Shown: positions 8,533-18,494 of the stretch, piece after piece | How the letters are laid out: each line of letters begins with the position of its first letter | Position numbering within the stretch: position 1 is the stretch's first letter | NCBI GenBank assembly: GCA_963798275.1 | Contig: CAWCTB010000033.1 | Location: 3,444-67,443, forward strand | Reading direction: 5' to 3' | From: CAWCTB01 sp963798275 | Lineage (GTDB): Bacteria > Acidobacteriota > Terriglobia > Terriglobales > Acidobacteriaceae | Length of the DNA: 64,000 nucleotides | Program-made: the position numbers and the translations under genes | Notes under the pieces: generated by a model | Told to the model about the DNA's origin: nothing | Database searches by the model: none | What the model saw: the letters and a program-made list of their open reading frames with translations, nothing else

Positions 8533-8826
8533 TCAGCCGTGCCCCCAGAACTGCCCCGCATACTTGCTCTTGAAGTAGTACGTCCAACTCAGCGAAACAT
8601 ACGACTTCAGCGGAACACCGACGACCTGATCCACCGCTTCGGTTCCAACCGGATATGCCAGGGTCTCGATGGTCTGCCCGGTATAGCCCTGCGCGATCAG
8701 AAAATTCGCTGCAATCGACATGCGCTCTTCCAGGAAGGGCCGGAGCAGCGCGCCCCGGATTTCTGTGACCGGGTACGCCCACGAAACCGTCCTCGATCGG
8801 CTTGGCCTTGACGCCTCGCCGGCCAC
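8533..8826 (-). CDS. Possible C-terminal fragment of a beta-barrel outer membrane protein
   Basis: The last 70 residues of this ORF read like protein: ERMSIAANFLIAQGYTGQT, then SLSWTYYFKS near the C-terminus, which resembles a closing beta strand of an outer membrane protein. No signal peptide or N-terminal part precedes it; upstream lies the end of the frameshifted RND pump. It may be the tail of a gene whose body was deleted, or a small gene I do not recognise. The first 25 residues are probably not coding. Confidence 0.35.
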   Translation of the reverse strand: MAGEASRPSRSRTVSWAYPVTEIRGALLRPFLEERMSIAANFLIAQGYTGQTIETLAYPVGTEAVDQVVGVPLKSYVSLSWTYYFKSKYAGQFWGHG

Positions 8827-8919
8827 AGGCTTGCCTTGCGCGGAGTCAAGTAACTGGTGCTGACGACCACCGGGAAGGACCTGAAGTCAAGAGGAGAGAG
8901 ACTGGGGAGGATCCGCTCC

Positions 8920-11900
8920 CTACGACACCTGCGCCGGAGTTCTTTCGTCTTGCGTCTGACTCCGGCTTGAGAGCGAAACCAGCAGCGTCTTCAGAATCAC
9001 GTACAGCACCGGAATGAAGAACAGGTTGAGCACGGTGGAGAACAACATGCCGCCGACGATCGCGGTTCCGACCGAGTGCCGGCCCAGCTTGCCCGGCGCC
9101 GGTGGCGAAGTAGAGCGGCAGCACGCCCAGGATGAACGCGAACGAGGTCATCAGGATCGGGCGCAAGCGCAGTTCGGCGGCTTCGATGGCGGCGTCGATA
9201 ATGGACCGCCCTCGCTCGATCAGTTGCTCGGCGAACTCCACGATCAGAATCGAGTTCTTGGCCGAGAGTCCGATCAGCATCACCAGTCCAATCTGCACGT
9301 AGACGTCGTTCACCAGTCCGCGCAGCCAGATGAACAGCAGCGCTCCCAGCACCGCCATCGGCACGGCCAGCAGAATGATGAATGGCAGCGCGAAGCTCTC
9401 GTACTGCGCCGACAGCGTGAGGTAGACCACCAGAATGCCCAGGCCGAAGATGATGATCGCCTTGCCGCCGGCCTCTACTTCTTCCAGCGCCAGTCCCGAC
9501 CAGCTGATACGACATGCCTTGCAGCATGTTCTGCTTGCGCCAGTTCTTCCATGGCTTTCAGGCCCTGGCCGGAGCTGAAGCCCGGAGCGGCGGCGCCGTC
9601 GATTTCCGCCGAGCGGAACAGGTTGAAGTGATTGATCACCTGCGGCCCGGCGGTGTCTTTCAGCGTAACGATATTGCCCAGCGGCACCAGGCCATTGGTG
9701 TCCGAGCGCACATAGTATTGCCGCAGGTCGCTGCGCGCGTCATGCGGAACGGCTGGTCGGCCTGCACGTACACGCGGTAGGAACGATTGTTGAAGTCGAA
9801 ATCGTTGACGTACTGCGAGCCCATGTAGACGCCGAGCGCCTGCGTGACCTGGCTCAATGGCACTCCCATGGCCTTCGCCTTTTCGCGATCGATCTGCACC
9901 AGTTGCTGCGGATCGTTGGCGGTGAAGCTGGTGAACAAGCCCGGTCAGGTCCTTGCGCTGGCGGCTGGCGGCGACGATCTTGTGCGCCACGTCGTCAAGG
10001 TCCTGCAGCGTGTTGCGGCCCAGGTCCTGCAGCTCGAACTGGAATCCGCCGAAGCTGCCGATGCCCTGAATGGCCGGCGGCTCGAAGGCCACCACGATCG
10101 CTCCCGGAATGCCAAACAGCTTGGGCGACACGCGCGCCACGATATCGCTGGCCGCATGCCCTTGCGCTTTGCGCTGGTCGATCGGCTTCAGCGGAGCGAA
10201 GATCAGTCCGTAGTTCGACGAACTGCCGCCGGAAAGCGAGAAGCCGGGCACCGCGAAGGTGCCGAAGACGTCCGGGTCGGCGAGCAGCACCTTCTCCGCC
10301 TCGCTGCGAGATGCTGCGTGGTGTAGGACAGCGACGCTCCCGGCGGCGCCTGCACCACGACGATGAAGTAGTTCTGGTCTTCCTGCGGCACGAAGCCGGT
10401 GGGCACGTGACGGTACATGTAGGCCGTCGCGGCCAGTCCCGCAACGAAGAGCACGACCATCACGTAGCGGATCCTCAGCGTCTGCCGTGATCGGCCCTGC
10501 CGTAGCCAGCTGCCCAGGCCGCGAATCGCGCGGTCGACTCCGTGGGCAAACGCTGCGATAGCCGCGCGAGAGCCAGCCGATGCGCGTCCAGTCAAACACC
10601 GAGTACTTGTGTTCCTCGCCGCGCAGCAGGATGGCCGCCAGCGCCGGCGACAGCGTCAGCGCGTTGAACAGCGAGATGGCGATCGAGAACGCGATGGTCA
10701 GCGAAAACTGCTTGTACAGAATGCCCGTGGTGCCGGGGAAGAACGATACCGGCACGAACACCGAGATCAGCACCAGCGACGTCGCCACCACCGCGCTGGT
10801 GACTTCCTTCATCGCCACCGAGGTTGCGGTGTGCGCGATCGGTCTTGTCGTCGCTCGATGTGGCGCTGCACATTCTCGATGACGACGATCGCGTCGTCCA
10901 CCACCAGGCCCGTGGCCAGCGTGATGCCGAACAGCGTCAGCGAGTTGATGGAGAAATCGAAGATCTTGATGAAGGCGAAGGTGCCGATCAGCGAAACCGG
11001 AATCGTGATGGCCGGAATGATGGTGGCGCGCCAGTCCAGCAGGAAGAGGAAGATCACGACGATCACGATGAGGATCGCTTCTTCCAGCGTGGTCACCACT
11101 TCCCTCACCGAGTCGCCCACCACCGTCGTGGTGTCGAAGGCGATGACGTACTTGATGCCCGGCGGAAACGACTTCGACAGCTCCGCCAGCGCCGCCTTGG
11201 CGGCCTTATCGACCTCCAGCGCGTTCGCGTCCGAGAGCTGCTGCACACCGATACCGACGGCCTCGTGGCCGCTGTACATCAGGTTCGTGTCGTAGCTCTC
11301 GGAGCCGATCTCGGCCCGCCCCACGTCCTTCAGCTGGACGATGCCGTTGGGCGTGTTCTTCAGGATGATGTTCTCGAACTCCTTCGGGTCCGAGAGGCGT
11401 CCGACCACCCGCAGCGTGATCTGGAAATCCTGCTTCGGGATCGGCGGGCGGGCGCCCCAACTGGCCCGCCGGAATTTCGACGTTCTGCTCCTGCAGCGCG
11501 GAGACCACGTCGGCGGCGGTCAGCTGGCGCGCCGCCAGCTTCGTCGGGTCAAGCCAGATGCGCATCGCGTACTTGCGCTCGCCGAAGATGATCACATCGC
11601 CCACGCCCGGCACGCGCTTCAGCGCGTCCTTCACGTAAACGTCGAGGTAGTTCGAGATGTACTGGTTCGAAAGGCTGCCATCGGGCGAATAGAAGCCCGC
11701 GCGCGAACACGAAGTTCGGGTTCGCCTTGGTGATGGTGACGCCGGTGTTCTTGATTTCCTGCGGCAGGCGGCCCTGCGCGGTCGCCACGCGGTTCTGCAC
11801 GTCGACGGCGGCGATGTTCAGGTCGTAGCCGGTGCGGAAGACAACGTTGATGCTGCTGGTGCCGTCGTTGGAGCTGGTCGAGGTGATGTAGTGCATGCCC

Positions 11901-12119
11901 TCGACGCCGTTGATCTGCTGCTCCAGCGGGATGGTGACCGCCGACTCCACCACCTGCGCGTTGGCGCCGACGTAGTTGCTGGCTGACGGTGACCTGCGGC
12001 GGCGCCAGGTTGGGATACAGCGAAATCGGCAGCGTGGGAATGCACACCGCTCCCGCCAGAATGATCAGCAGCGCGCAGACCGTCGCAAAAATCGGCCTCT
12101 GAATAAAAAAATCAACCAA
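8920..12119 (-). pseudogene. RND (HAE1/AcrB-type) efflux pump, multiply frameshifted
   Basis: Inner-membrane proton-driven efflux pump. Tracing frames from a TTG at 12119 (SD GGAGAGGAAG) to a stop at 8920 gives nearly the length of an AcrB-type protein (about 1,060 codons). Landmarks appear in order: FFIQRPIFATVCALL, TSSNDGTSSINVVF, VPGVGDVIIFGERKYAMRIW, the TM4 motif GLVVDDAIVVIENVQRHIE, FVPQEDQNYF, then GLSAKNSILIVEFAE in the second half. At least eleven frame changes interrupt it, near 11983, 11700, 11460, 10848, 10835, 10565, 10315, 9945, 9735, 9515 and 9095. In those I worked through, removing one base restores the frame and the conserved residues. The gene is either dead or badly sequenced; protein-level conservation favours sequence error. 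Confidence 0.85.
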
Positions 12120-12182
12120 ACGAGTACTTCCTCTCCTGCTTCGCCCGCATGAGGCGAAGTCCCGCCGTGCGGGTGCCGTTCG

Positions 12183-13273
12183 CTAGCTGATTGGTTGAAC
12201 CGGCACCCCGTCGTTCAGGAATTGCGTACCGGAGACGATGACCTGGTCGCCCGGCGTCAGGCCGCTGGTCACGGCATAGTTGTTGCCGATGGTGTCGCCC
12301 AGAGTCACCGCCCGCTGCTTGGCCACGTGGCCCTGTCCTTGCTGCGTCGCGACGTAAACAAACGGCTGCCCGCCGATGCGCGTCACCGCCAGCACCGGCA
12401 CCGTCGGCGCGGGAGCCGTGCTCCAGATCACCCGCGCCTTCACCAGTTGCTCGTTGCGGAAGCGGTCGAGCGAGGCGTGAATCGGCGCTTTCACCAGAAT
12501 TCCCTGCAGGGCGTTGTCCACCTGCGGCGAGATGAAATAGATCTTCGTGCTCTCGATCAGCTCGCCGCGTGCTGCTGACAATCTGCACCGGCAGACCCAT
12601 GCGGATGTCGCCGGCGTGCTCCGTCGGAATGTAGATGTAGGCTTCCAGCTCTTTGTTCTCGTCGACCGTGGTCAGCAGCGTCTGCGGCGAAACGTAGTCG
12701 CCCAGATGCACCGGGAATGTCGCCCACGATGCCGTCAAACGGCGCGGTCAGGTTGTAGTAGGCAAGCTGGCGCTGCTGCGTGACCTTGGCCGCCGTGGCA
12801 GCTTCCCAGTCGGCCTTCGAATTCTCGAACGCCTGCACCGCCTGGTCGTAGGCTTGCTTGCTGGTCACCCCCGCCTCGTACAGCTTGCGTCTGCCGCTCC
12901 AACTCGATTCTGGTTGTAGTCGTAGAGTGGCTTTCTTCTGCGCTTCGGTGCTGCGCTGCTGATCCACCGTCGCCTGCTGCTTCAGCGGATCGATGGTCAT
13001 CAGCACCTGTCCGGCCTGCACGTGATCGCCCGACTTCACCAGGATGCGGGTGAGCGTGCCATCCACTTGCGGCTGAATGCTGGCCGAGCGCCGCGACTTG
13101 ATCGTCGCCACATATTCGTCCGCCCGCGGCACCGGCTCCAGACTGACCGTCTGCGTCTTCACCGGCATCGCCTGCGGCGGAGGCGCGCTGGCCTGCGTCT
13201 TGCTGCATCCCGAGAGCCACAACAGCGCAAGCAGAATCGAAGCAAGAAATAAGATAGGTGCAAACTTCTTCAA
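12183..13273 (-). pseudogene. RND adaptor lipoprotein, frameshifted
   Basis: Periplasmic adaptor of the pump that follows it by 60 bases. Starts at a TTG (13273) with GGGGAGAGG ahead of it; lipoprotein signal MKKFAPILFLASILLALLW then LSGC. Biotinyl-lipoyl halves (QPQVDGTLTRILVKSGDHV, and PFDGIVGDIP) flank the hairpin; the C-terminal part reads TLGDTIGNNYAVTSGLTPGD. Frame changes occur near 12895-12920 (a compensating pair), 12715 and 12575. Same strand and same type of damage as the pump gene. Together they form an adaptor-pump operon without a TolC gene of their own; the TolC-like gene at 1842 could serve both. Confidence 0.83.
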
Positions 13274-13474
13274 AACAGCCTCTCCCCAAAAAAAAGCTTC
13301 ACTTGAGGAGTAGTGATGCTACAGGAGCCCGCTAGGGTTCAGGAAGTCGTGGCGTCCGCCTTGCCGGATTTGGGCAGGGGGACGTAGGGGCAGGCCGCTT
13401 TCGCCGCTTCTTCCGGACCGCTACACTCACGCGCAAGCAGGCTTGCAGCGCAATCGCAGCCGCTTCATACCGGC

Positions 13475-15256
13475 TTAAGACTGTTTCTCGACGATCAGGT
13501 TGCCCAGCACCAGCATATCCATTTCACTTTTCGAGAATGTGTTGAAGGCGTTGGCCGGCGTGTTCACGATCGGTTCGCCCTTGAGATTGAAGGAAGTGTT
13601 GAGCACCGCCGGCACGCCCGTCGCCTGTCCGAACCGTTCGATCAATTGATAGTAGCGGGGGCTCGCATCGCGAAATACGGTTTGCAGACGGCCGGTTCCA
13701 TCCACATGGGTGATGGCCGGCAGCACGCTCTGCTTACTGGGCCGAACCGGCACGACATACAGCATGTAGCGGGCCGGGTAATGTTGCACGGCGTTGGGAA
13801 GCTCGAAGTAGCTCTCTGCGCATTCCGCCAACACCGAGGGAGCGAACGGGCGATATGGTTCGCGAAACTTGATCTTGGTATTGACGATGTCCTTCATCTT
13901 GGGATTTCGCGGATCGGCGATTATGCTGCGATTGCCCAGGGCGCGGGGCCCCCATTCAAAGCGTCCTTGAAACCAGCCGATCACTCTTCCCTGCTGCAAC
14001 CGGTCAACCACCAAGTCCATCAGGCGATCATCGTCCTCGATGCTCTGGTAGGGAATCTTGTTGGCCTCGAGAAAATCCCGGACTTCCGACGGTTGATAGT
14101 CCTTTCCCCAGTAAGCGTGGTCCATGCGGAAGCGCCTCGGATTCCCCAACAGCATATTGTCCGCCCACAGGGCGGCTCCCAGCGCCCCGCCGCCATCTCC
14201 CGCCGACGGCTGTATAAATAATTCCTCAAACGGCGTTTCACGCAGTATGCGTTGATTGGCGACGCTGTTGAGACCCACACCTCCGGCGATACACAGCCGC
14301 TTCTGCCCCGTCTCCTTATGGAGGTTGCGTGCCATGCCCAGCAACACCTCCTCGGTGACCTGCTGGATACTCGAAGCAATGTCGGCGTAGTGCTGATTCA
14401 GCTTGCACAGCTCGGCATAGTTGGAGGGCGGCTCGCCAAAGTAGGTAGGGAAACCTGATTCTGCTGTGAAGAAGAGCATCTTGGGGGGACGCGGCTCCCC
14501 GAATAACTGAGTAAACCGACCATTGAAGGTTTTGTCGGTGGAGTGTTGAAAGCAGAAGTAATCCATGTCCAGGGAGAAGGAACCGTCGGCCTCCTGCCGG
14601 ATCACCTTCCAGATCTTGTCGACATAGCGAGGCTGGCCGTAGGGCGCCATCCCCATGACCTTATATTCGCCCTCGTTGACCTCGAATCCCAGGAATGCGG
14701 TGAACGCACTGTAGAGCAGTCCGATCGAATGGGGGAATAGCATCTGCTTACGCAATTGAATTTGATTGCCGCGGCCGACTCCCCAGGTGCCGGTGACCCA
14801 CTCGCCCACGCCATCCACCGTAAGGATGGCGGCCTCTTCGAAGGGTGAGCACAAGAAAGCGCTGGCGGCGTGCGACAGATGGTGTTCACAGAAAAGAACC
14901 CGGTCTCGCGGAATTCCCAAATCTGCCGAGATCTTCGATCCTACCCAAAGCTTGTCCACCATCCAGGTGATCATTGCTTCCCGGAATACCTTGTAGGACT
15001 GTGGATAGGTCTGCAGCACGGTCATCAGGATGCGGTCGAATTTTCGAAACGGCTTCTCGAAAAATGCCACATAGTCAACATCGCCGCCCTGTAATCCGCC
15101 CTTCTCCAGGCAGAACTTGATGGCCGACTCGGGGTAATTGAAGTCGTGCTTGATACGGGTGAAGCGTTCCTCTTCCGCGGCCGCAACCACTTGTCCGTCG
15201 CGCAACAGCACGGCGGCAGCGTCGTGGTAATAACAGGAGATTCCCAGGATGTTCAT
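13475..15256 (-). CDS. Carbamoyltransferase (NodU/CmcH/SxtI family)
   Basis: Transfers a carbamoyl group from carbamoyl phosphate to a hydroxyl on a sugar or small molecule, via a carbamoyl-adenylate. The N-terminal Kae1-like domain shows EEERFTRIKHD, the metal-binding CEHHLSHAASAF and GGVGLNSVANQR; the C-terminal YrdC-like domain shows EWGPRALGNRSIIADPR and NTSFNLKGEPIV. 593 residues, full length and undamaged. The ATG at 15256 is one base after the stop of the SxtJ-like gene, so the two are translated together. The neighbours (SxtJ-like, DUF5989, SGNH hydrolases) are the usual company of this family in glycan-modification loci, so a polysaccharide or glycolipid is a more likely target than an antibiotic or toxin. 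Confidence 0.92.
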   Translation of the reverse strand: MNILGISCYYHDAAAVLLRDGQVVAAAEEERFTRIKHDFNYPESAIKFCLEKGGLQGGDVDYVAFFEKPFRKFDRILMTVLQTYPQSYKVFREAMITWMVDKLWVGSKISADLGIPRDRVLFCEHHLSHAASAFLCSPFEEAAILTVDGVGEWVTGTWGVGRGNQIQLRKQMLFPHSIGLLYSAFTAFLGFEVNEGEYKVMGMAPYGQPRYVDKIWKVIRQEADGSFSLDMDYFCFQHSTDKTFNGRFTQLFGEPRPPKMLFFTAESGFPTYFGEPPSNYAELCKLNQHYADIASSIQQVTEEVLLGMARNLHKETGQKRLCIAGGVGLNSVANQRILRETPFEELFIQPSAGDGGGALGAALWADNMLLGNPRRFRMDHAYWGKDYQPSEVRDFLEANKIPYQSIEDDDRLMDLVVDRLQQGRVIGWFQGRFEWGPRALGNRSIIADPRNPKMKDIVNTKIKFREPYRPFAPSVLAECAESYFELPNAVQHYPARYMLYVVPVRPSKQSVLPAITHVDGTGRLQTVFRDASPRYYQLIERFGQATGVPAVLNTSFNLKGEPIVNTPANAFNTFSKSEMDMLVLGNLIVEKQS

Positions 15257-15257
15257 G

Positions 15258-15488
15258 TCAACCTTGGTGGCGGGCCTGCTCCATCTCATTCGACACCGGG
15301 GGATAGTCCAGCCATGCCTCTGGTCGCTTCTTGGTCCTGAGGGAATCGGAGAAAAGACGGACCATCAGACCGAACGGCAATATCAGGATGGCGTAGATCA
15401 ATGTCAGGAGAATGCGCGCCTGGAAGTTACCGATGGCATGCGCGATCTTCTTCCAGGCGGCCCAGAATCTCTTCAGCCCCTGCCACAT
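15258..15488 (-). CDS. SxtJ-like small membrane protein
   Basis: 76 residues with one or two closely spaced transmembrane segments (ARILLTLIYAILILPFGLMV) and a C-terminal tail with a Trp-Leu-Asp-Tyr patch. ATG at 15488 has a GGGGGG run as ribosome binding site. Position between the carbamoyltransferase and a DUF5989 gene is where SxtJ is found in sxtIJK-type trios, and the Leu/Tyr/Pro-rich helix followed by a Leu-Arg-Thr linker is reminiscent of that family, though it is shorter than the roughly 130 residues I expect. Function unknown; likely helps the carbamoyltransferase act at the membrane. Confidence 0.7.
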   Translation of the reverse strand: MWQGLKRFWAAWKKIAHAIGNFQARILLTLIYAILILPFGLMVRLFSDSLRTKKRPEAWLDYPPVSNEMEQARHQG

Positions 15489-15496
15489 GTGCCCCC

Positions 15497-15676
15497 CTAG
15501 AAGAACGAATAGATGAACGGCGCGATGGCGGAGCTCTGCGCCAGGATCAACAGCACAGCGAACAGGCACAACGTCACCAGAATTGGCGTCATCCACCAGC
15601 GCTTGTTGCTCCAGAAGAACCCGAACAGTTCCCCCGCAATTCCCACTCGCTGACCCGTTGTCTTGATGATACCCAT
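15497..15676 (-). CDS. DUF5989 (SxtK-like) small membrane protein
   Basis: 59-residue protein with one central transmembrane helix and the features of DUF5989: a basic/aromatic stretch FFWSNKRWWMTPIL, a hydrophobic core, then AQSSAIAPFIYSFF at the very C-terminus. ATG at 15676 is preceded by GGGGAGCAGG. Eight bases separate its stop from the next ATG. Proteins of this type regularly sit beside NodU-family carbamoyltransferases; their job is not known. Much shorter than the open frame around it, so automated calling is likely to choose a wrong start. Confidence 0.8.
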   Translation of the reverse strand: MGIIKTTGQRVGIAGELFGFFWSNKRWWMTPILVTLCLFAVLLILAQSSAIAPFIYSFF

Positions 15677-15845
15677 GCCCTGCTCCCCAGAGGTGGCCGT
15701 TGCGGCACACCGAATTTGGCCTATTATTGCATGAAATCGGTTCCTGCAATGGAACATTCCGGAGTCGGACCTGAGTGAGTCGCTAACCGGCGAAATGCCC
15801 ATTCGGCTGCCCGCCCGCATCGGTGGCCGGGCGGCATGCGTCTGA

Positions 15846-16886
15846 TCAGAATTTTGCCGCGGGGTCGAAGAAATAGGCGCGATTCGCCAACAGGGCCGCT
15901 TCGATCGCGCGGGCTGTCACCTCATGGCCCAAGGGATTCGGATGATTGTCGGGGCCGGGAAAAACAAGGGCCTGTGATGGATAATGGGAGAATGCGTCAT
16001 ATAGGTCGAGCACCCGAAAACCGTTCCGCAGCGCCAGGTCCTTGACCTGCTGGTGGATCGCCTTATACGGGTAGTCTTCCCACGGAAGGCCTTTGAAGGG
16101 CGGCTCCACCATTGGGAAAATCACCACAAGAACTCTGATATCGCGGCGTGAAGCTACATCGCGGATATCTGCAAAAGCGTCGACCACGCTCTGCCATTTC
16201 CTTACTCTGCGGTCGTGCAGGTAAACGTAATAGTCTCCGCCGCCCAGGTGTTTTTGCTCCCAGCTGGCCTTGACTTGGGCGACCAACTTTAGAATGCGGA
16301 ATGGCTTCCACCAGCTATCCGCGACAAAGTGGGCATGCAGCGGCTGGACGGGATCAATTTCAGGATCATTGAGAACGTAACCAAGTATGACAACATGGGG
16401 GCTAAACTTCACCACTCGGTACTTCAGCATCAGGTCCTCATCATAGGAGGAATATCCGATCACGCCGAAGTTAAGAACTTCAACCTGGCACCCTGCCAAT
16501 TCCGGGGACATTCGCAGGCGCTCTTCAAGCACTTTCGGATAGGACTCTTCGCCCAACACTCCGAGACCGAAGGTGAAGGAATCGCCAAGTACCGCGATGC
16601 GACACTGCGATTGGGCCTTTTCCGAAGCTGGCTCGGTATCGCGCATCCCATACTGATTCGTTTTCATGGGGATTCCCTCTACGACCACCTCGCGATTGGG
16701 AGCCATCTCGTAGACGAGGCCCGGAATGGAAGAGGATTGATGCAAGCTGGTCGAAGGGGGCTTTTCACCCCAATGGCGGACCGCATGAATGGCCCGCAGC
16801 GCACTCTCACATAGAACCAGGGTGAGGGCAAGGCACGCTACATTTACCAGAAGTATCGCAACCGCTTTTCTAGAATTCCAAGTCAT
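15846..16886 (-). CDS. SGNH/GDSL-type hydrolase, membrane anchored (copy 1)
   Basis: N-terminal transmembrane or signal-anchor helix (residues 7-30) followed by an extracytoplasmic SGNH fold. The nucleophile block is VLGDSFTFGLG, and the C-terminal Asp-His block is PDNHPNPLGH, so the catalytic Ser, Asp and His are all present. Family members act as esterases or as O-acyltransferase partners on polysaccharides. ATG at 16886 (MTWNSRK) chosen over the ATG eight codons upstream because of the spacing of the basic n-region; either is possible. 346 residues. Located upstream of the DUF5989/SxtJ/carbamoyltransferase genes on the same strand, 170 bases away, so it may be co-transcribed. Confidence 0.85.
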   Translation of the reverse strand: MTWNSRKAVAILLVNVACLALTLVLCESALRAIHAVRHWGEKPPSTSLHQSSSIPGLVYEMAPNREVVVEGIPMKTNQYGMRDTEPASEKAQSQCRIAVLGDSFTFGLGVLGEESYPKVLEERLRMSPELAGCQVEVLNFGVIGYSSYDEDLMLKYRVVKFSPHVVILGYVLNDPEIDPVQPLHAHFVADSWWKPFRILKLVAQVKASWEQKHLGGGDYYVYLHDRRVRKWQSVVDAFADIRDVASRRDIRVLVVIFPMVEPPFKGLPWEDYPYKAIHQQVKDLALRNGFRVLDLYDAFSHYPSQALVFPGPDNHPNPLGHEVTARAIEAALLANRAYFFDPAAKF

Positions 16887-17097
16887 GTTTTGTTCCCTAC
16901 CCCCGGTCACCGGTCATAGTTCCATCGGAAAGAACCCTCTGCGGATGTCCTTCACCTCGTTCTTGTCGCTGGCTGCCTCCGCACGGGGAGTCGCTACCAC
17001 ACCGGGATTTCTACTCGGCTGTCCGGCCGCCGTCCTGGCCGGGCTTCATGCAATCCAACCTCCGCGAACAATCGCAGCCGACCCCGGTCGCTACCGT

Positions 17098-18206
17098 TCA
17101 CTGGTGTCCCGAAAGCTTCGCTGAAACTTGAGCATTGTCCATTAGTGCCTGGTAAATCTTGCGAGCAAGATATTCATTCCCGTAATCGGTGTAGTGGCCT
17201 GGAGAACTCGCATAGTATTGGGACCCCTGCTGGATGAACAACTGGTTCACTTCCCTCGCCGGCAGCGCTTGAGCGTCATCGCCGAAGTCGATGAACACTA
17301 CGCCTCGTGTGGCAGCCTCATCGCGCAGGAACTCTCTCCACGCCTTGGATGCCTTTGCAGTCGAATCATCGTCAACTGTGGGCAAGTAGAGAACTACCAG
17401 CACACTGTTCTTTTCTTGGTTCGTCACCTGCACGGTTTCAATGATCTTTGCAGCGACCTCCTGCAGTTCGCCGGCCGGAAGTTCTTGTACCGGGGGCGGA
17501 GCATGTCGGAACTTGTTTAGAATTGACTGCAGGAACGCCAGCGATCGGAATTCAAGGAGTGAACCGCGGTTCAAAGAAATCCAGTTAATAAAACCTGATC
17601 TCTTGTGGACCGGGACATGTGTCACCACCAGCCGGTCTCCCTGCAGCTCAACCATTGGCTTGCCGTACCCCACCATGCTGCTGGTCTGCATGCGCCTGAA
17701 ATCGTCGGTAATAACGGCAAAAATCTGCACATTCCGGTCGAGCCGAGCCCCCTCTCGCTGGTACCAGAGATACATCTGATCTATGCCGTAGCCGGGTACA
17801 CCCATATTGATCATTTGCAAATGATGGTCCAGGGAGCTGAGCTGCTGGCACCAGGTGTGATCGTTGTCGACGCCAACCCCGAAGGTAAAGGAGTCACCTG
17901 AACAAATGATTCTCACTTTGCCGGCAGGGATCTGGACTTCAAACTCTTCCGCATTACGAAAACCTTTGGAGTTGGTCTTGATGTAAACGCCGGGATTGTA
18001 AAAATCTCTTCGGTAAAAATTCGGAATATTGATCCAGCCGAGCTCAGGGTCATATTGGGCCTGATGCGGCATGGCCAGGGCGCGACCTGATAAGGAGGCC
18101 AGGTCGCGCACCACCAGTAGAGTGCTGCACAGCCCCTCAATGAACAGAAACACGACGAGGCAGGCAAGAAGACAAATACGATTGACTTTACGATTGCCCG
18201 GATCAT
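17098..18206 (-). CDS. SGNH/GDSL-like hydrolase (copy 2), probable frameshift at the 5' end
   Basis: Similar layout to copy 1: signal-anchor helix, then GWINIPNFYRRDFY, nucleophile block CSGDSFTFGVG, and C-terminal SPGHYTDYGNEYLA. The C-terminal motif keeps a His but has Pro where the usual Asp of DxH stands, so activity is doubtful. The open frame has no sensible start: the best ribosome site (AAAAAGGAG) leads to the ATG at 18206, which is in another frame (MIRAIVKSIVFVFL). One indel near 18180 would join it to LACLVVFLFIEGL and give a proper signal anchor. 211 bases upstream of copy 1, same strand, so both likely arose by duplication or serve the same glycan. Confidence 0.75.
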
Positions 18207-18494
18207 GTTTGAGTCGGCGCTCTCCTTTTTGGAGCGTTATAGTCAAGTCACGTGGTGGGCGGGGTCTGTTGCAGCCGGCGCACAACCGCGCCGGTAACCT
18301 GCTTATGGCCCTGATCATTCACGTGGCCGCCGCCGGGAATATACATATCCGGAGCGAGTCAGAATTGTCCTTGCGATAGCGGTGCACCGAATTGCCAATG
18401 ATGATTGCACAAAACCGCCTCAAAGAATAGAACTAGCGGATGCCGGAGACTGCATGATATAGCCTTAGGTGAAATTTCAGGTGCGGGAAGAGAC

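Noticed and set aside
13475..15676. Toxin (saxitoxin-type) biosynthesis cluster
   Set aside because: Only the carbamoyltransferase trio is shared; the polyketide, amidinotransferase and other core genes are absent, and the trio is common in glycan loci.
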